A stretch of 6,664 bases of DNA from an uncultured Lachnospiraceae bacterium (lineage in GTDB: Bacteria > Bacillota_A > Clostridia > Lachnospirales > Lachnospiraceae). A program made the translations under genes and the position numbers. The stretch is taken from NCBI GenBank assembly GCA_947564305.1, contig CANOBT010000250.1:1-6664 (forward strand). Direction: 5' to 3'. This document shows positions 6,153 to 6,664 of the stretch, piece after piece (positions within the stretch are counted from its first letter, which is position 1; each line of letters begins with the position of its first letter). A model generated the notes under the pieces. It was given only the letters and a program-made list of their open reading frames with translations, was not told where the DNA came from and searched no databases.

Positions 6153-6577
6153 CCATATTTTCCTCCATAAGTTTTTTCAGTAACTCAAGAGAGCGTATCC
6201 GATGCTCCCGTATAGTGCTATGTACCAGTTTCATTTCCCTTGCTATCTCGGCGTCGCCTCATTTCCAGGAAATAAGACAGCAGGACTACGTTCCGCTTCT
6301 TCTCTGTCAGAGCTTGCAGCGCTTCCACAAGCAGTGTGTCCTTGACCTCAATGTCATAGCCCAGGACTTGAAAATGGGAATGATCCAGATCGTATTCATC
6401 CATTACGGAAATACTGTTCAATTCTGTTTCCGTCATATCCGAGAAATTTACTTCGTGATTCCTCCGGTACTCCATATGCCTGTGGTAATCTGCTGCCTCG
6501 CCGTCCAATGCTAACTGGCACAGACGGTCAAACTGGTGCATGACCGTCAATTCATCCTGGGAAGGAGATTGATCCAT
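6136..6577 (-). pseudogene. Tn916 Orf7-type sigma-70-like factor, frameshifted in region 4
   Basis: Small sigma-70-like regulator. The open frame 6218-6577 gives 119 residues (MDQSPSQDEL start, then EVNFSDMTE, GYDIEVKDTLLVEALQAL, RNVVLLSYFLEM) and then ends in an unrelated 13-residue tail. From 6255 the next frame gives exactly the expected continuation: DAEIAREMKL, VHSTIREHRIRSLELLKKL, and a stop at 6136. Removing one G (6257 or 6258) from ATGAGGCGAC restores M-S-D-A-E and a 146-residue protein, close to Tn916 Orf7 (140). The break removes the region 4 recognition helix, so the short product should not bind a -35 element. A natural mutation, a sequencing error, or (less likely) recoding could explain it. 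The start ATG 6577 has a near-perfect AAGGAGGTG at 6585-6593 with a 7-base spacer. Confidence 0.85.
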
Positions 6578-6584
6578 TTGGTTT

Positions 6585-6593
6585 CACCTCCTT
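6585..6593 (-). promoter_or_regulatory. Strong ribosome binding site of the sigma-like gene
   Basis: AAGGAGGTG on the minus strand matches the 16S rRNA tail over nine bases and ends 7 bases before ATG 6577. It fixes the start and shows that the frameshifted gene still has full initiation signals. Confidence 0.8.
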
Positions 6594-6664
6594 CCCGTTC
6601 CAACTGGCAGAAAGTTGTCCTTATCAAGGGTATTTCTACGATTTTGGAATTTTTAAGGAATAAC
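6594..6664. other. Upstream region of the sigma-like gene, cut by the window edge
   Basis: About 70 AT-rich bases with no reading frame of note. A small dyad CCTTATCAAGG lies at 6619-6629. I cannot find a well-spaced promoter; a weak TAGAAAT at 6635-6641 on the minus strand has no good -35. The promoter may lie beyond the edge. Confidence 0.4.

Larger units (their letters stand above)
1..6664 (-). mobile_element. Integration/regulation end of a Tn916/Tn1549-like integrative element with a serine recombinase module
   Basis: The window combines a Tn916 Orf7-type sigma factor, an Orf8-type HTH_16 protein, a DUF6870-type small protein and three large serine recombinases, all on one strand. In Tn916 and Tn1549 the Orf7/Orf8 pair is followed by xis and int; in Tn5397 a single serine recombinase (TndX) takes that place. 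Here three serine recombinases do. Only 27 bases follow the last recombinase stop, and serine recombinase genes often sit right beside the element end, so a boundary may be at or just past the left edge. No direct repeat or target gene is visible to prove it, and the right part of the element (conjugation genes) is outside the window. Whether it is an ICE or an IME cannot be decided here. Confidence 0.65.

Noticed and set aside
5851..6629. Nine-base direct repeat TTATCAAGG at 5851-5859 and 6621-6629
   Set aside because: Too short to separate from chance in AT-rich DNA, and not placed at any gene or element boundary.

Overview
The window looks like the integration and regulation end of an integrative conjugative or mobilizable element from a low-GC Gram-positive gut-type anaerobe. 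Clostridia, probably Lachnospiraceae or relatives, is my inference from AT-rich codon use, strong AGGAGG-type ribosome binding sites and the gene families present. All genes I can support lie on the minus strand, so transcription runs from the right edge (6664) towards the left edge (1). There is no relaxase, coupling protein, resistance gene, rRNA, tRNA or CRISPR in the window.

Region by region in the direction of transcription: (1) 6136-6577 is a Tn916 Orf7-type small sigma factor with one extra base that shifts it out of frame inside its DNA-binding helix-turn-helix. (2) 5883-6152 is its usual partner, a Tn916 Orf8-type HTH_16 protein, which overlaps the sigma gene. (3) 5477-5882 is a 406-base stretch without a normal gene. 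It holds a short possible leader ORF, a 35-base near-perfect palindrome, and a decayed small gene with at least one single-base frameshift. (4) 5210-5476 is a small protein of the DUF6870 type. (5) 5103-5209 holds a good sigma-A type promoter and a nested dyad next to the ribosome binding site of the next gene. (6) 28-5102 is an operon of three full-length large serine recombinases (573, 596 and about 533 residues), each overlapping the next. Only 27 bases follow the last stop codon, so the element end may lie at or just beyond the left edge.

Working model: the Orf7/Orf8 pair is the usual regulatory pair at the end of Tn916/Tn1549-like elements, where a tyrosine integrase and excisionase normally follow. 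Here that module is replaced by serine recombinases, as TndX replaces Int/Xis in Tn5397, but with three recombinases rather than one. All three keep the catalytic serine, the two active-site arginines, the recombinase domain, a four-cysteine zinc ribbon and a coiled coil, so none looks dead. The DUF6870 protein directly upstream is a candidate accessory or directionality factor (inference only). The most unusual points are the recombinase triplet, the palindrome that ends a leader ORF and could re-pair with a downstream segment, and the frameshifted sigma factor.
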